In this document: positions 62,692 through 64,000 of the stretch, piece after piece
Layout of the letters: each line of letters opens with the position of its first letter
Numbering within the stretch: the first letter of the stretch is position 1
Source: CAJQQK01 sp963696075
Lineage (GTDB): Bacteria > Pseudomonadota > Alphaproteobacteria > Rhizobiales > Hyphomicrobiaceae
Direction: 5' to 3'
Assembly: GCA_963696075.1 (NCBI GenBank)
Contig: CAVOJD010000008.1
Location: 531,147-595,146 of the forward strand
DNA length: 64,000 nucleotides
Translations under genes and position numbers: made by a program
Notes under the pieces: model-generated
What the model saw: only the letters and a program-made list of their open reading frames with translations
The model's database searches: none
What the model was told of the DNA's origin: nothing

Positions 62692-63120
62692 ATGTTACAA
62701 AACGTAGTAGCTCGTCTCGCCGTTTGCGGGTGTTAGGATCGCTTTCAGATTGGCAAGGCAGTCAGCTCGACAAGTTATCCTGAGGTGCATTATGCGGGCA
62801 GCGTTGTTTGAGATACTCATCTTTGTGCTGATATGGCATGTTCTAGCACTTACTGTTGCGTTTATTCTCATAAAAATTTTGGGCTGGCCTATGTTCCCGG
62901 CAATAATACTCACGCTCGTCGCTGTGCTGATCTGCGAGCGTCTGTTCCGACTCTGCTTCAAGACCAGAAAATAGAACTGCTGAACACCTCCCATGTTACA
63001 AAATATGGTATCTTGTAACATTTCGCGCATTCATCAGATTGCTGCAACAAGCAATCTCAAAGGGTTAGCAAGTAGGCACTCTGTCGAATTCTGTTACGGT
63101 TCTCTTGCGAATTGTAACAT
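62692..63120. promoter_or_regulatory. Four copies of a TTGTAACAT site around a small gene
   Basis: ATGTTACAA occurs at 62692-62700 and 62993-63001; its reverse complement TTGTAACAT occurs at 63013-63021 and 63112-63120. The middle two form a 9-bp inverted repeat with an 11-base spacer (62993-63021). The outer two lie about 300 and 90 bases away. The set brackets the 60-residue membrane protein gene and lies before the methyltransferase. A looping repressor or activator operator is one explanation. Confidence 0.5.
62792..62974 (+). CDS. Small two-span membrane protein
   Basis: A 60-residue protein starting MRAALFEILIFVLIWHVLAL. Two hydrophobic stretches (IFVLIWHVLALTVAFILIKI and FPAIILTLVAVLICERLF) are separated by GWPM, and the end is basic (RLCFKTRK). 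No family is recognised. The base composition is clearly lower in GC than most of the window. A GAGGTGC before the start could serve as a ribosome-binding site. It is bracketed by the TTGTAACAT sites. Confidence 0.5.
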   Translation: MRAALFEILIFVLIWHVLALTVAFILIKILGWPMFPAIILTLVAVLICERLFRLCFKTRK

Positions 63121-63233
63121 CCTGCATTTTCGTGCTCCGGCAGCTCTTGGCCCGAAGCAGAAGTATCCCAATCTGCGCCACCAACGGTCGGTGATGCTTG
63201 TTCAAGTCGTAGTTGTCGGTAAGGTCTATATCT

Positions 63234-63966
63234 ATGAACAACGAACCTGATGCCGACATCTATGATCCAAAATTCGTGAAGGAAGTGTTCGATCGATGTA
63301 GCACCGGTTACCGATACTGGAGTCAGATCGCGTCATTTGGTTTTGTGTTTTTGTGGCGCCGACAATGCATCGACCACCTTCCCAATACATGCTTCCGTGG
63401 GGCAGTCGGCTTTGACTTAATGGCTGGTACTGGGGAGGCGTGGCCCTACCTTCTGCGCCGGAAGCCTGCGATCGCCGCAATCACTGCCATCGACATCTCA
63501 TCAGAAATGAATCGACGTGCAGTTGATCGTTTGCATAGAACACGTGTGGACAAGATCAAGCTCATTGAAGCTGATGTCCTTAGCTGCGCATTGCCACCGG
63601 AGTCGGCAGATTTTGTTATTTCGACATTTGGTTTGAAGACATTCAACAAGTCGCAACAAATGAAGTTTGCTGCGAACTCTGGCCCGCACGTTGAAGAGCG
63701 GTGGAACATTCTCATTGATTGAAGCTTCTGATCCCGAGGGATGGGTGTTTCATGGACTGTACCGATTTTACTTGGGACGCGTTTTGCCACTTGTTGAAAG
63801 AACTGTGCTGCGGGGTGCCCAAGACTTCAGCATGATTGGAACGTACACACGGAATTTTGGTAGCTGCAAATTTGTTGCCGATTGTCTTGCGTCTGAGGGG
63901 TTGGAAGTTGAGTTCAAATCCTATTTCTTCGGCTGCGCGACCGGTGTGATTGGCCGGAAACTTTAG
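63234..63966 (+). CDS. UbiE-like methyltransferase, interrupted by a +1 frameshift
   Basis: Joining two frames gives 243 residues. The first part has DIYDPKFVKEVFDRCSTGYR, the SAM-binding motif I GFDLMAGTGEAWPYLLRRKP, motif II ITAIDISSEMNRRAVDRLHR and LSCALPPESADFVISTFGLK. The second has ARTLKSGGTFSLIEASDPEG, then LYRFYLGRVLPLVERTVLRG and FKSYFFGCATGVIGRKL. The break is near 63673, where GCTGCGAACTCTGGC loses frame; dropping one base gives a continuous AA-TLARTLKSGG. Codon use is AT-richer than elsewhere in the window, suggesting transfer. Substrate is unknown; UbiE/MenG relatives methylate quinones. Confidence 0.75.
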
Positions 63967-64000
63967 TAGAGACACGTTCAGCTCGAGTGTTCTTCACGAC

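Overview
The window is about 64 kb of GC-rich DNA that looks like the chromosome of an alphaproteobacterium. The evidence is the set and order of housekeeping genes: dnaK-dnaJ-pyrF, grpE-hrcA divergent from rph-VOC-rdgB-hemW, trmD, leuC, separate hisA and hisF, polA, nth and a DUF2244 gene. The order or genus cannot be fixed from sequence alone. No plasmid, phage, transposase or CRISPR hallmark was seen. Most genes look like resident chromosome. Two short stretches (about 31.5-34.0 kb and 62.6-64.0 kb) look compositionally lighter in GC and carry decayed or foreign-looking genes.

Layout. 0.4-7.9 kb: a DHA2 efflux pump, a PimC/PimD-like acyl-CoA dehydrogenase pair, a secreted MBL-fold hydrolase, a membrane protein and a Tat-exported aldo/keto reductase. 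8.2-14.2 kb: DNA polymerase I (frameshifted), tRNA-Arg(CCG), two DppBC-type permeases without their ATPases, and a sulfotransferase. 14.5-24.1 kb: two back-to-back modules of circularly permuted ATP-grasp, alpha-E and transglutaminase-like/DUF2126 proteins, a widespread amidoligase-type system whose product is still unknown. 24.4-31.3 kb: an M19 dipeptidase, gluQRS, hisA, an arginase-family protein, a lipoprotein, hisF and a hydrolase. 31.5-33.5 kb: two decayed genes (enolase superfamily and esterase). 34.1-41.9 kb: an FMN alpha-hydroxy-acid oxidase, nth, DUF2244, an Ada-type regulator/methyltransferase, a cold-shock protein, a secreted HEXXH protein, a methyltransferase and an aminotransferase. 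42.1-56.9 kb: leuC, an acetyltransferase, trmD, pyrF, the dnaJ/dnaK/grpE/hrcA chaperone group, alkB, rph, rdgB, hemW and a LysR regulator. 57-64 kb: a DedA/YqaA-type protein, dsbB, a 1.7-kb stretch without recognisable genes, an SMP-30 protein and a low-GC end with a methyltransferase.

Two themes run through the window. First, a family of intergenic composite hairpin repeats occurs at five clear loci (3.5, 8.1, 29.1, 35.3 and 43.8 kb) and perhaps a sixth (45.2 kb). The stems change in a compensated way while linkers stay constant. At all but the first locus the element ends within 0-8 bases of the stop codon of a minus-strand gene. Second, at least nine otherwise intact-looking coding regions carry single-base indels, mostly +1 insertions. 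This points to assembly or sequencing error for the essential ones and to real decay for the 31.5-33.5 kb pair.
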